NCBI GenBank assembly: GCA_030549775.1
Contig: CM060172.1
Coordinates: forward strand, 124,237,122-124,301,121
Source: Tamarix chinensis
Lineage: Eukaryota > Streptophyta > Magnoliopsida > Caryophyllales > Tamaricaceae
Length of the DNA stretch: 64,000 nt
Direction: 5' to 3'
Below, piece by piece: positions 47,970-60,423 of this stretch. Both the position numbers and the translations under genes were made by a program. The notes below the pieces were generated by a model. It made no database searches and had not been told where the DNA came from. It saw only the letters and a program-made list of their open reading frames with translations. The stretch's first letter is position 1. Each line of letters begins with the position of its first letter.

Positions 47970-49479
47970 GACTCTAAAAACATGAGTTATATTTGACCTG
48001 GTTCACACTACAACATACATAAAACTTTAAAATACATATGGATAATTAACTCTCTTCATGTATTCCCGTTATCTTAGGAGAATACATATTTAATAATAAG
48101 AAATGACTTCCTAAGAGAACATTCCTTGGCTTCATGTCTTGAGCACTAAACCTACAAAGTACCTTCTCAATATAATTCTTTTGAAATAATTTCAAGGTCC
48201 CTTCTGTAGCATGTCTTGAAACTCTCATGCCAAGTATTTATTTTACAAGACCCTAAGTACTTCATCTCAATTTATTGTGATAGTTTCGTTAAGTCTCTGA
48301 TGGCTTTCATGCTACTACTTGTAATCAAAATGTCATCTAAATATAACAATAGGATGATGCCATTAGAGCTCAAAAAATAACAATAATGATCTTGCTTACT
48401 TCTTCTAAAATTGCTCTTATGAATAAAAGTATCAAACTTCAAATACCCTTATCTTGGTGCTTATTTAATTCATTCAAGCTCATCTTGAACTTATATACCA
48501 TACTCTCATGACCTAAAATGATTTATCCATGTCATTGATATATGTATAACTCCTCATTTAAATCACTAGAAAATAATGTTATATTCACATCTATCTATCT
48601 TAAATGTAGGTTCTCAAAATCCATAATACTCTATAGTTTGATAATAGTCATCTTCATTACAAGAGAAAATATCTCATTGTAGTTTATTTCCTTCTTTTTT
48701 CAATGCTTCTTCACCACTAATCTAGAATTATACCTCTTATTACCATCAATTTTCCCTTAATCTAAAATAATCATTTGTTGAGTAGTGTTTTCTTCTCAAC
48801 CAATTATCTAGTTAATTCCCAAGTTCTATTTTTGTCAAGAAATATTATCTCATCATCCATGGCTTGATCCATCTTAATAAATCCTCCATATGTATAAATT
48901 CCTTAAAAGACTCTAATTCACCAGCATCATCAATACTAAATAATGTAATGTAGTAGAATATTTAACATGGGCTTTTAATTCACCAGCATTATCAATACTA
49001 AATAATGTAATGTAGTAGACTATTTAACATGTGCTTGACCTTTAGTACTCCCATTTTATCTACATAATGTTGGTGCTAGAACAACAAATGTAATAAGTAC
49101 ACCCCTTGAAAACCCATTACAGTTAATGGTAGTATCATCAAGGTTAATAGTAATCTCATCACAATCAACAAGATCAAGTACTTTCACGTAACTCCAACTT
49201 TAACAAACCTGATTGACATTATACATCATAAACTCATCAAATAAAATATCACATCGTCTAATTACATTTGTATGCACATCGTCGTAGAATCTATTACCAA
49301 ATTCATTTATATACTATAGCCATTAAAATAAATTTTAAATAACTTAGGACCAAATGTATATATATTATTATAATCAACATGCACATATGATACATAATCA
49401 AATATTCTCAAGTGAAATCAATCAACCTTCTTTTTTTACCAAACCTCCTCTAGTATCCGATTATCAAGTCATATTAAGG
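47970..49479 (-). pseudogene. copia reverse transcriptase remnant (copy 2)
   Basis: On the minus strand, 48228-48046 is an open stretch: MRVSRHATEGTLKLFQKNYI, then EKVLCRFSAQDMKP. This is the GMRI.RD....L.LSQ..YIEKVL.RF block of copia RT. Just upstream, near 48345-48240, broken frames give Y-L-D-D-I-L-I, the catalytic YVDDML box, and MKYLGSCKINTWHE. Downstream, 48045-47970 gives FMYVVV.TRSNITHVFRVIS before the solo LTR. A 62-bp tandem duplication lies at 48915-49040. Confidence 0.75.
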
Positions 49480-50222
49480 GATCCTTGTTTATCAAATAGG
49501 CAATGATACTAACCACATTTTCTCAAAACTACTTCTATAATTTTGAACGTGTTCTCTAAAATGTTCATTAAAGATCATGTTGATCTTTTCATCAATCCCA
49601 TTTTGACATGGCTTCCCAAGAGCAGCTATCTCTCACTGGATCTCATTATTAGGAAATTTCTAAAAATTTATTTTGCACTAATCACCCCTATTATCTTACT
49701 TGAGACACTTGAGCTTTAATCTAATCTGACTATCAACATCAATCTTCCATGTCTTGAACATTATGAATACATATGACTTGTGTTTTAGAAAGTAAACATA
49801 CACCTTTTTGCTATAACCATCGATGAAGGTGGCATAATACTTGGAGTCTCCAACTCATGGAACTAACATAAGCCAAACTGCACTAAATCTAATTATTATG
49901 CCTTAGGCTCTCTCATTACCTTTGTAATGGACTCTATTCTACTTGCCATGAACATAAATCTCATAAAGACCCAAGTTAACTTCTTTCATGCCAAGCAAAT
50001 CACCTATTGAAGCAAGAATTTTTGGTCACTCTCTACAACTTAGCTATAAATTATAACATCCCTACCATGGATCTTTGTGCTATCCTCATAACACCCTTTT
50101 CCAATTTCAATGAAACCCAAACATGGTATGATGACTTGTGTTGTCTACCTAACCAACAAATATCACATTTGTTTTAAGTTATGGAATAAATCCACCATCC
50201 TTAATGTAACTCCAAAAAATTT
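49480..50222 (-). pseudogene. copia integrase remnant (copy 2)
   Basis: Minus-strand blocks: a GAG-pre-integrase-like V-H-G-K..R-V-H-Y-K-G (49960-49920), then VYFLKHKSYVFIMFKTWK (about 49805-49750), LKLKCLK.DNRGD (49715-49682; family form LR.DNGGE with catalytic D) and ALGKPCQNGIDEKINMIF (49625-49570; family form TPQQNGVAERMNR). The order and spacing are right for copia integrase. Multiple stops. Confidence 0.75.
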
Positions 50223-50779
50223 TGTAACCCTTATTTTTAGGTGTTCAGCATTTTATTTGAAAACTAAATCTTAAATATTAGCTTAATTATTTTCTTAACC
50301 TTTAATCCACAACCCAAAAATTCTTAAATAATTTTATTGTAGTTACATTTACCTTTTACCTTTATTATTAAACCCTCATTAAACTAATTAATTTTTTTCT
50401 GACTAATTTTTTCTAACAGAGCACCCTTGCCCTAGATAAATTAATTTTTTTATCCTAATTCCCTAATATTAAATTTAAATTTAATCTTAATCCTAACCTA
50501 AATTTATTTTCTTTTCTTTTTTCTTCTTCTTTTTCTCCCTTTTCATCTCTTTTCTTCTCCTTTGCTCAATCAACATGATCCCCCTCTTTCCCTTTAGAGC
50601 CATGTATTTCCTTACATTCCCGATGCACATGCCCTTCCCTTTTTCCCTTCCTAGATCCTGCCACTACAGTAAACACGGTATATAAAGACATTTAATTAAG
50701 GACGGTTTATGATATCGTCGTTTACGGGAAAAAAATATTAACATTAGCGACGGTTTTAAACCGTCGGTAATTTTTGACC

Positions 50780-51060
50780 CTAAAACAAAACTCGCCCACC
50801 CAGTCGAAAATTTCCGTTACACCCTCCCTCCCGTGCTTTCTTCCATCCCCATTGTTGTCGGCTTCTCTCTTCCCGCGCTTGTCTTCCTCCCTTCTCCCCC
50901 TTCCCGTTTGCCTTCTTCCCTTCTCCAATTAGTAAAACGTGCGATCTGTTTCAGCATTCCTTCTCCCATCGCCACCCTGCTTCAGCCTTGCTTCTCCCGT
51001 TGCTGCCTTGCTTCCTTCTCCCGTCGCCGGCATGCTCGTGTAATCGGATTATAGGTAAAT
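50780..51060 (+). other. C-rich exon-like patch inside the CACTA element
   Basis: A GC-richer, pyrimidine-rich stretch with a 73-codon frame (50833-51054) followed by a donor-like ATTATAG|GTAAATT. It looks like a leader or first exon, possibly of captured host origin, but no protein family is recognised. Confidence 0.3.
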
Positions 51061-51442
51061 TTGAAGCCCTAATTATGAGTTACAGCATTAGCTTCTCCCT
51101 AATTTTAAGTTACATCAGTTAGATATACGGACTTTGTATGTTGCTTGCACCATTATTAGTTGGTTTTGTTGCTGCTCTTAATTATATAAATCTTGCAAAG
51201 AATTTGGAAGTAAGAGATGAATATGGCCAATAATGTGGTATGATACCAGTATAAGGAATTAAAAAAAGAGGAATGCAGAACCACAATATTTATTATTTAA
51301 CACTAGGATTGGGGAACAATTGGTCTCTAGCATCATCCAAAAATTATATTAACTCTGCATAATTTTCTGCTATTGAGGTATAAATCTTCTTCTCTACATT
51401 CTCAATTTAAGTAGCATTTCCTGCATAATATATATATATATA

Positions 51443-51592
51443 TATATGTTAAGAAATTGACTTTGAAATCTATATATTGGACTAATATTCCCTTGGAAAT
51501 CTAATCCGTCAATTAGAATAAGCATCTGCAAATGCATATATGTTAAGAAATTGACTTTGAAATCTATATATTGGACTAATATTCCCTTGAAA
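51443..51592. repeat. 95-bp tandem duplication in the CACTA element
   Basis: ATGTTAAGAAATTGACTTTG and the following ~35 bp occur at 51446 and again at 51540. The frame across them is a repeat artefact. Confidence 0.8.
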
Positions 51593-53754
51593 ATTCTTGT
51601 CCCTTGCATCAAACACATATAACCACTGATGTAGCAAATGCATTTATGACTATTTTTGCCAATTTATAAATTAAGGTATATTTTCAAACCAACCTAATAT
51701 AATCAAATCAAGGGAGTAATAGATCAACGAAAACTGAGAGGGGGGACACTCTTAATTTCCCTCCATATTGATATACTAGCACAAAAGGCAAACACATATT
51801 TATTTCTAACTCTTCTCCTAATGAGGCAGATAATATGCCCAACTATGCTGACTCTTCTCCTAATGAAGACAAATAAGATCTTTGGATAAATTCCATTACT
51901 GTATTTTCTGCATACCTAGTGTTTTCAAGAATTTTTCAATGAACTTTCACATTTTGATTTATTTTCCCTTAAGTACCTAAATGGAAATAGAAGTATAAAG
52001 GTGATTTATTTACTTTGGTTAAAATGCATTAGTTACATTTATCTACTCTTTCTCTGACCTGTTATCTTTATTTTTAATATTATCTTTCTCTAACTGTTAC
52101 ATTTATCTACTTTTTCTCTGACCTGTTACATTTAGTTTCATAAAATGCATTAGTTGTGTTACCTTACTCTGGATTAAGTAGAATACTTATAAAATTCCTC
52201 ACTACTGTAATTAGTTAACCTTTCTCCCATCTACTTATGATCCATTTAATAAGTCAATTTTAGTGGTCTTCAATATTACATATACATAATCAAATTGCCA
52301 GAGCTGCTATTTTTTTTTTTGGTGTTTCCTCATTGGCAGAGGTATCCAACATCTATCAAACATTGAATACATTAAGAATATCAACCAAGAAACACTTATC
52401 CTGACATAGAAAAAGAGACAAAAATCATCCAATATTCTAATGCGCAGCAACAAAAAAGGAAGGAAAACCTTAGAAATAGTAAGATGAAAACAATCTACAA
52501 AAGACCACCATACTACAAGCAAATAATCAACATGCTAAAAGTACAATCTTAAAGTTAGATAAGAGTTCAATGAGAGTTGGTTGAAGAAGCTATTTTATTT
52601 TGTGATTTTAACTAGGCCTGGTTCAACTTATCCAGTCCAAATAGGATTAGCTTGGTGGAAAAAAATCTCATTAGATATTCCAAACTAGAATCTAGAACCA
52701 ATTGAACAGGTCTAAATATCGCTCTCTACCGTTTTGTTATTTTTGTTGCTGTTTGACAAAAAAGAACAAGTTATTTGATTTCTCCCTGATGTTCACTACA
52801 TCTACCATTTTACTTGGTGGTTCAGGTTATTAACACAAAAATACCTTTCATTTGAATGAGTGAAATTTTTATATAGACAAAAAGAAGATTCATTCCTAGA
52901 AATTTAAGAAATAAATCATAGTTCACCAATTGATGGCCCCCTAACTAACCACCAACAAGTTGGAAGTTCAAAAGAATATAGAATGTGTAGTTGGATGTCA
53001 TTTGTATTTTATGAGTTTATGATTTTTATAAAGCAACACATTTTTACACTTGCAGGACTAAAATTATAATCAACAGAATTCTAGGAATGCATATGGCTTT
53101 GCAACATTTCTACTTCACTTAATATATCTCTTATATCAGTTAGTTGTTTAAGAAGTGATATAAATATGTATGAACCATTTAAATTTGTTTGTGCTTTAAT
53201 TTTATCAATTAATTTTTAACCAATAGGAAAGTTAGATTATATTTATTTATAATGTTGTTTAACTATAAATATATATATTTTTGTGCTACAATGAATTATT
53301 TGAAGATACTACATGTGACACCAACATATATACACATCAAGTAAGGTGTGCATATACAATGGAGGCAACCGCTGACTTTTTTGGATCCAGATACTATATT
53401 TTGTATTGGGCATTTTGTAATGGATGAACTTAGATGTTAAACTGATGTATATGTACATTTCAAACAAAAGTAGTCTAGTCATTGATGTAGCTATGTTGTT
53501 ATTTTAGACATTGTTGAACATATATTAGTATATATAACTTTCAATGAAATATTATTGATGCAGGATTATGAATTACTAAATGTGTATTATTAGAAAAAAG
53601 TCTGATGTAAATTGTTACAGTTTAATATTAATGTATATCTCACAGGTTATTAATGTGAGAGCTACAAGACAATTTTAGGGCTGATCAATTTTTCTACAGG
53701 TTATCTCACAATAAGAGTTAAATATGAATGGATGATATTAACATGTATCAATTT

Positions 53755-54130
53755 TAGCGATATTTTAAAACCGTATCTAATATTAATTACCGACAGTTTT
53801 TACCCCTCACTGAAATATTCTACCAATAGTTAAAAACCGTTGGTAATGAATTAGTGACGGTTAAAAACCAGCAGTAGAATATTTCAGTGACGGTTAAAAA
53901 CCATCGGTAATTAATATTAGATATAGTTTTAAAATGAGGCTAAAATAAATATTAGAGACGGTTTTTAACCGTTAGTAATATATATTAGAGACGGTTAAAA
54001 ATCGTTGCTAAAATATTTTACCAATAGTTTTAGAAACCGTCGCTAATTCATTACCGACGGTGCGATTAGCGACGGTTTCTGTAACCGTCAGTAAAGTTTT
54101 AGTGATGGTTTTTAACTGTCTCTAATATTT
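53755..54130. repeat. Right subterminal palindromic array of the CACTA element
   Basis: At least ten iterations of (A/G)GCGACGGTT..AACCGTC.(C)TAAT variants, in both orientations. They are probable binding sites for a CACTA transposase encoded elsewhere. Confidence 0.8.
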
Positions 54131-56320
54131 AATTAACTATCACTATTGAACGTTTTTACTGTAGTGTACAAACCTTGCACCTCCACCAACTTCTTGCACC
54201 ACCTCTGCTTCCACATCAGAACACGTATATGTAAACCCCTCTTCTCCCCTCCTCCTCTCTTTCCCTCCATTTTCGTTGAGAAACCCCTTATTATCCCCCA
54301 TGATCTGACATCTCTTCCCTGTTCATTTTCACCATCGCCTTGCAGCCCCATCACTTCACCCGATCACCTCCTTTATTTGTATTCCTCCTTCTCCTCTCCC
54401 TATTTTTTTTTCTTCCACCATCACCACACCCATAAGATGACTTTTTCTTCCAGTTCACCTCTTCTAGATTTGGATATTTCTTGGACTCTTAAGTACCTTA
54501 CTATTTCTCCTTTTTTCATATTATAATTGATTTGCCTTATTCTTTTTTATTTATCAGGGCAATGTAATTTGTAATAAAATCTCTATTTTATTCTTACATT
54601 ATAAATGTTATTTATATACAGTAACATTTACTTATACTAAATATGGTGGTAACACCTGTTATTTTCTATAATTAATGCTTCCTCATAATGATATTTTTAA
54701 GTAGTAAATTTTGGGGTCTTATAATAAGATATCATGTTGCCTTTGTGTGCTGGTATAATCGGAGGACCTTAGTGTCTCAGGGTTGATATGATATCCCCTT
54801 AAGTAAATCAAAATAGAAATGATTATCATTAGTTCGAAATGATTATTGGATTGGCTTAGTAGTAGTCTTCATGTTTACCTATGGTTTGGTAGTAACCTTC
54901 TTACCTACTTGTGGTTTGGTAATAGCCTTCATACCTACCTGTAGTTCGGTTATAGCTTCGTGCTTACTTATAGTTAGGTATCAGCCTTTTGTGCTTATCT
55001 ATATTTGGTAGTTACCTCTGAGTCGTAACTGAAGTGTTATGGTTTGTATTGGTATTGATGTTGAGATAGGGAATACATTGAGAAGATTATGGTTATTATG
55101 TTGAAGTTGGTTCTAATCATTACTTAAGAGAGTATCCCTTGGATACTTGGTTGATAAGTTTAATTCATTATGTCCTAAAGGAATGGGCATAAGTAGTATG
55201 CGGCTTTAGTGATATATGTTTATCTGATATGATTATCTTATTTTAGTCATAACATGTATATTTTAATATTTTATACCATGTCCTACTGTGATGCCTTCTA
55301 TGTGTTCCATGCGAGCTTTTTATATTAGTCTTATATTATGGGTTACTCGGTATTATTATGTTGATGGGTTCTGTTTCATGGGTCCCTAATTATTCAATTG
55401 GTAGTTGTCTTTGTAGTCTAACTTAGAGATATGTTAAAGGCTAATATTTTAGGTTGAGATTTAGGACTATTGAGTGCGCTACCAAGTATCTTTGATTCAG
55501 ATGTTTTTGGACTATTATGTCCTTCTATATTTCCTTTCATTGAAATTTTTGTACCCGCTATCAATTTTTTTATTAAATGATATTAATATGCCTTGAAATC
55601 TTAATTTTGGTTCTTATAATTGTGTTATTAATTTAAACGAAGTAACATTTTTAGCCTTAACACTTAGTATGAAAAATGATAGAGGAAATTAGATTTGTAC
55701 CAAGTGTAGCAGTATCACCCTGCAATTTTATTATTTTAGCTTCTACAATTAAATCTTTAAAAAAAAATAAATCCTAAAAATGAGGGTGTTACAATTAATC
55801 ACCTACTTACACCCAATAAAAGCCAACAATCTCTAAGCATTTTTTTTTTGCAAGATATATGTTCTCAAACAGCACCAAAATGTTGTTTGAAACATGTTCC
55901 TACTACCTATAGGATGAAACAAAGGTCCAAAATCCAATATTTATGAATCCAATGGGATATCCACATTACAAACCAAAGCATCACAATTTTAAATAGAATA
56001 AACTAAATTATCACTATAATCATCATAGAGTTGATGCTTCTTTTTCTTGGATTTATTGTAGTCTTTCTTGCTACTTCTTATCACCACAATTCGAGCAAGC
56101 CCCCTTTATCATGAATTGTGGACTTATCTCTAGATTTTGATATGACACAATTATCAAAGCCTTTATTGTTGTTCTTTCCACTACCATCAATGCCCAAAGA
56201 ACTACCTACAACATGTTGCCCAAATTCCTTCTAATGAATACTTTTGCTCAGAATCAAGCCAAAGACCTCATTAAAGTTTAACTTAGCCTAACGATGGGAA
56301 CTACTAATAACAAAAACAAA

Positions 56321-56556
56321 GGCTTGTTTGGTATGGGGATAATAGGGGTGAATTTTTTTTTGTATTTTATATCTTTTATATCAAGCATTTAAAAATAATA
56401 AATACAGTATTAATAAAATGCCTATTTTAGATTAAATTAAGATCTAAAATGGATATTTGTCTAAAAGATAATGTTTTATTTTAAATAAATTATACAGGAT
56501 ATATAAAATATAGGAGTAATTTTTATACCCCTATTACCCTCATACCAAGCAAACAC
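56321..56556. mobile_element. Tourist-like MITE, second copy
   Basis: Ends GGCTTGTTTGGTATGGGGAT / AGTGTTTGCTTGGTATGAGG (other strand), with subterminal AATAGGGGTG / AATAGGGGTA. Homologous to 37858-38095 in opposite orientation. A 3-bp duplication is not clear. Confidence 0.7.
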
Positions 56557-56995
56557 TGATAGTATTCCAACTCTTTGGTAGAGAAGATAACAAGATCAAA
56601 GCTTTCGCTTTATCATCAAAAAGACATCTACATAATTGAATTGTCTGAATACCACGTTGAAATAATTAATATGGTCCACTAGAGAACCACAATCAGACAT
56701 CTCTAAGTTAAATATTTTTCTCATAAGGGATACCTTATCCATTGAAAAGAATTTTTCCTACATGTTGGCAAGTTCTTTCATCACAATGCATTCATCTTTT
56801 AATTCATGATGTGGAACACAATGTTTCGAGCATGATTAAACAGGGTATCGCTTAGAGTTTTCATGTCTAAAGCTTTCCACTTCACCTTATTCATCTATTC
56901 AGGCATTTTTTATTCAAAGGGTTGATGAAAATCTAATAAGCCTCAATCTGCATCCTCTAAAAAGTAAAATTAAAACCATAGATTCAATTAGCTTT

Positions 56996-57007
56996 GCTTT
57001 GATATCA
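56996..57007 (-). promoter_or_regulatory. Primer-binding site of copia copy 2
   Basis: On the minus strand, TGATATCAAAGC matches 10 of 12 bases of TGGTATCAGAGC (initiator Met-tRNA) and directly follows the end of the 5' LTR. This confirms the minus orientation of the element. Confidence 0.7.
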
Positions 57008-57266
57008 ATTTCTGTGATGTGTAATCACCAAGAAAAGAAAAACAATAAAGAAATCAAACACAATTTTCTTACGTAGTTCACTGAATCGTTTTATCTATGG
57101 CTTGAGGTAGGATTTTTATTTCCGAATTAATTGATTACAATATATTTTAAGATCCATCGGATCTAAGTCTATAACCATCTCTTCGTTCTCTATAGAATAA
57201 AGGATTTTCTATTTTTAAGTTTGCAACCATCTAAACCGATGAGGAAAAAATGCATATATATATCGG

Positions 57267-60139
57267 TAGAGCTCGTAAAAGTTGACCCGACCCGCGAAAC
57301 CGATCCGACCGGAGCGAAATCCGGCCCGATAAGACCCAAAAAAATTAGCAACCCGACCCGACACTAACCCGATAAAAATAAATCCGACCTGATAGCAACC
57401 CGACCCTTTATTGACCCGACCCGATAGAGACCCAACCCGGTATTAACCCGACATGCTTCGACCCGATCCGACATTCACCCGATCTAACCCAACATTAACC
57501 CGATCAGACATCAAAATATATTATAATAATAATAAATTACACATATTTTATTATTCATTTAAAGCTTTTAAAAATATAGTATTTTATAAATTGTACTTAT
57601 TTTTCATAATTTTACCCTAGACATTCTTATTTATTAATGATATCCTAATAAGATATATTATTAATAAATAAATAACCAAAATAAAAAGGGCAAACATCCA
57701 GTTGTAAGCCTGTAAAATAATTTTCAAAAAGTGTTCTATTAGATCAACTAATCCACCTATTTGAAGAAACTCTTAATAGAAGAGCAAAATAGTGTCCTTT
57801 ATCAGTTATCACCAAAAAAATCTAAAAAGCAATAATTACACCCCGTATCAAGAGTATCTCACGTTACAACCCTAAATTTAAAGATTTAGTTATATTTTTT
57901 CTTTTAATTTTATTAATTTAATTTAAATATAATTTAGTATTCTATTTTCATCAATTTTAAATTTACATTATCTAATTATTTTTATTAATTATAATATTAA
58001 TTATTTATATTTTACATTATTTAATTTTTAATTTATATCAATTTATATATAATAATTAATAATTTACAAAAATATATAAAATTAATATTTAATTTAAATT
58101 ATGCTTAAAATAACTTATTATAGTTTTTTTACTATAATAATAATAATTAATAAAAATATTACAATAAAAATACAAATGTAATATAATTAATAAAAATATA
58201 AATATAATAACATTAATAATATAAATATAAGTAGATAAATTAATAAAATAAATACAACTGGAGAAATTAATAAGATAAATTATGTAGAGAAATGAATATG
58301 AAAACATATATAATATTCTTATTTTATTTATCTTTACTAGTAATCTTATAATTGTTTCTAATATTTTCAATGTAATAAATGATAATTATACATTGTATAT
58401 TCTTGTTATGCTCACCTTTATTTTATAAAATTATCTTTTTTTAGGTAATCAAACATTTTAAGTAATCAATTAAATATAATATATGATAAACATCTAATAT
58501 TTTTACTTGTAAAATTTATAAATGTTTAAAGCAATCAAATATAATACTATTAAAACTTATAAATATCTTTATTATTTACCTTTGTAAAAATAAAACACAT
58601 ATAATATCCTTAGTTCATTTATCTTTACTAGTCATCTTATGATTGTATCTAATATGTACAATGTAATAAATGACAATTATACATTGTATATTCTTGTTAT
58701 GCTCACCTTTATTTTATAAAATTATTTTTATTTAAGTAATCAATTAAATATAATATATGATAAACATCTGATATTTTTACTTGTAAAATTTATAAATATT
58801 TAAAGCAATCAAATATAATACTCTTAAAACTTTTAAATATCTTTATTATTTACCTTTGTATAAATAAAACACATATAATATTCTTATTTCATTTATCTTT
58901 ACTAGTAATCTTATGATTGTATCTAATATATACAATGTAATAAATGATAATTATACATTGTATAGTATTATTATACTCACCTTTATTTTATAAATTATTT
59001 ACCTTTGTAAAAATAAAAACACATATAATATTCTTATTTCATTTATTTTTACTAGTAATCATATGATTCTATCTAATATTTACAATGTAATAAATGATAA
59101 TTATACATTGTATATTCTTGTTATGCTCACCTTTATTTTATAAAATTATCTTTTTTTAAGTAATCAGATATTTTAAGTAATCAATTAAATATAATATATG
59201 ATAAACATATAATATTTTTACTTGTAAAATTTATAAATATTTTAAGCAATCAAAAATAATATTGTTAAAACTTATCAATATATTTATTATTTACCTTTGT
59301 AAAAATAAAACATATATAATATTCTTATTTTATTTATCTTTACTAGTAATCTTATAATTGTATCTAATATATACAATGTAATAAATGATAATTATACATT
59401 GTATAATCTTGTTTTGATCATCTTTATCTTATAAAATTATCTTTTTTTAAGTAATTAAATATTTTAAGTTATCAAATAAATTATAATCAATGATAAATAT
59501 CTTTGTTTGATTCAAAGCGCAATAGTTTTTATTATTAAAATTTATAAGTATCTTTATAATTTATTTGTGAAAATAAAGCGCATTTAATATTTTTAATTCT
59601 TTTATCTGCAATATTAATCTTATGATTGTCTGTCTCTAATATTTATGATTTATGAAATGATAATTGCCTAGACTCGAATATGAGCCAACCTGTCAAAACT
59701 CGACCCGACCCGACCCATTAAGTTAACACGTAACTAATTGAATCCAACTTGTCAAATTGGATGAAATGACCTCACCCATCAACTTAACTCGAAACAACTC
59801 GGACATAGTGGGACTAACCCGTCATATTACATGAAATGACCTGAACGGGTCAAAGCCACCTACTCATGTGAACTAGAAAATGACCCAAAACCAATCCGAC
59901 CCTACCAGTCAAGTTAATCCGAAATGATCCGAATCTGAATTTTTTTAATCCGAACCCAACCCGACACGACAAATTGATCCAAAATGACCTGACCCGACCC
60001 ACAACCAACCCGACAAATTGAATGACTCGAAATGACCCGAACCTGAAATGACCCGACTCGTTAATGACCTGACCCGCTATGACTCGACCCGCTATGACCC
60101 GACCCGTACCCGACCTGCCCGACCCGATTGTCACCTCTA
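57267..60139 (-). mobile_element. Non-autonomous hAT-like element, copy 2, perfect 8-bp duplication
   Basis: Inverse of the element at 758-2930: on the minus strand it begins TAGAGGTGACAATCGGGTCG (60139) and ends CAACTTTTACGAGCTCTA (57267). The flanks are TATATCGG on both sides (57259-57266, 60140-60147), a perfect 8-bp hAT duplication, inside a copia LTR. It is 2873 bp against 2173 bp for copy 1. Most of the difference is extra internal repeat units. Frames at 58089-58370 and 59850-60309 are AT-rich or GGGTC-repeat artefacts. Confidence 0.9.
58320..59410. repeat. Internal tandem repeat of hAT copy 2 (about 5 units)
   Basis: The block TTTATCTTTACTAGTAATCT..ATTGTATCTAATAT.TACAATGTAATAAATGATAATTATACATTG starts near 58324, 58618, 58896, 59042 and 59334. 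Spacings are about 294, 278, 146 and 292 bp, so one unit is half-length. Confidence 0.8.
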
Positions 60140-60423
60140 TATATCGGATACAAAATAAACGAGTATGAGACGACCAAAATCTCCTTAGAAATATAGAATA
60201 TGATCCATATATTAAAAAATAATAATAAAAATACAAGGGATCTGTATTTTTCTATTCTCCCTTCCACAATCGTGTAAAAAAACACACCTTGTCTATCTTC
60301 CTCGGACATTCTACCTTTTTTTTACTCCGGTTCAAAATGAACCTGCAATTTCCATTAATAGACTTCATATTTTTTGTATGACACTCTATTCAACCCAAAA
60401 CTTATGCACAAATCCATGGAAAA

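Larger units (their letters stand above)
50662..54166. mobile_element. Non-autonomous CACTA (En/Spm) element, 3.5 kb
   Basis: Ends CACTACAGTAAACACGG (50662) and CGTTTTTACTGTAGTG (54166) form the CACTA inverted repeat. The flanking triplets are TGC and TAC (3-bp duplication, one mismatch). Subterminal regions carry many GACGGTTTTAAACCGTC-like palindromes, few on the left (50690-50780) and dense on the right (53755-54130), the usual transposase-binding arrays of CACTA elements. The leader-like LTR sequence continues across the insertion. No transposase is visible. Confidence 0.85.
50223..55793 (+). mobile_element. Two joined fragments of the long LTR family, host of the CACTA element
   Basis: 50223 starts TGTAACCCTTATTTTTAGG. 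The pyrimidine-rich leader zone is cut by the CACTA element and resumes at 54167, then joins an LTR 3' end (54480-54723, ending GGGGTCTTATA). A second 3' part of the same family follows directly (54730-55793, ending GAGGGTGTTACA) with its own GGTTTGGTAGTAACCTTC repeats. The sequence is thus a deleted LTR plus a 5'-truncated LTR. It lies in the copia copy 2 internal region; no clear 5-bp duplication was found. Confidence 0.6.
55794..57008 (-). pseudogene. copia gag remnant (copy 2)
   Basis: On the minus strand, blocks such as MRKIFNLEMSDCGSLVDHIN, then YFNVVFRQFNYVDV (56730-56600) resemble the copia gag domain (L..LRM.EG.S..EHI..FN.L..QL...D). The MITE at 56321-56556 splits the region. A Cys/His-rich stretch near 56090-56130 (minus strand C-S-N-C-G...) may be the zinc knuckle. 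Heavily decayed. Confidence 0.5.
42560..60423 (-). mobile_element. Ty1/copia retrotransposon (copy 2), minus strand, split by four insertions
   Basis: Removing four insertions (43800-47964, 50223-55793, 56321-56556, 57267-60139) leaves about 5 kb in copia order on the minus strand: 5' LTR (60423-57009), primer-binding site (57007-56996), gag (57000-55794), integrase (50222-49480), RT (48300-47970), RNase H (43799-43560), purine tract AAGTGGGATAT (43141-43131) and 3' LTR (43130-42560). All coding parts carry stops. The element is therefore older than every insertion it contains. Confidence 0.8.
57009..60423 (-). repeat. 5' LTR of copia copy 2, split by hAT copy 2
   Basis: 57009-57258 plus 60148-60423 together match the 3' LTR at 42560-43130. 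The LTR start (right side) is lost or too diverged beyond 60423. Confidence 0.65.

Noticed and set aside
58089..58370. 93-codon Ile/Tyr/Phe-rich frame
   Set aside because: It is an AT-rich artefact within the internal repeats of hAT copy 2.
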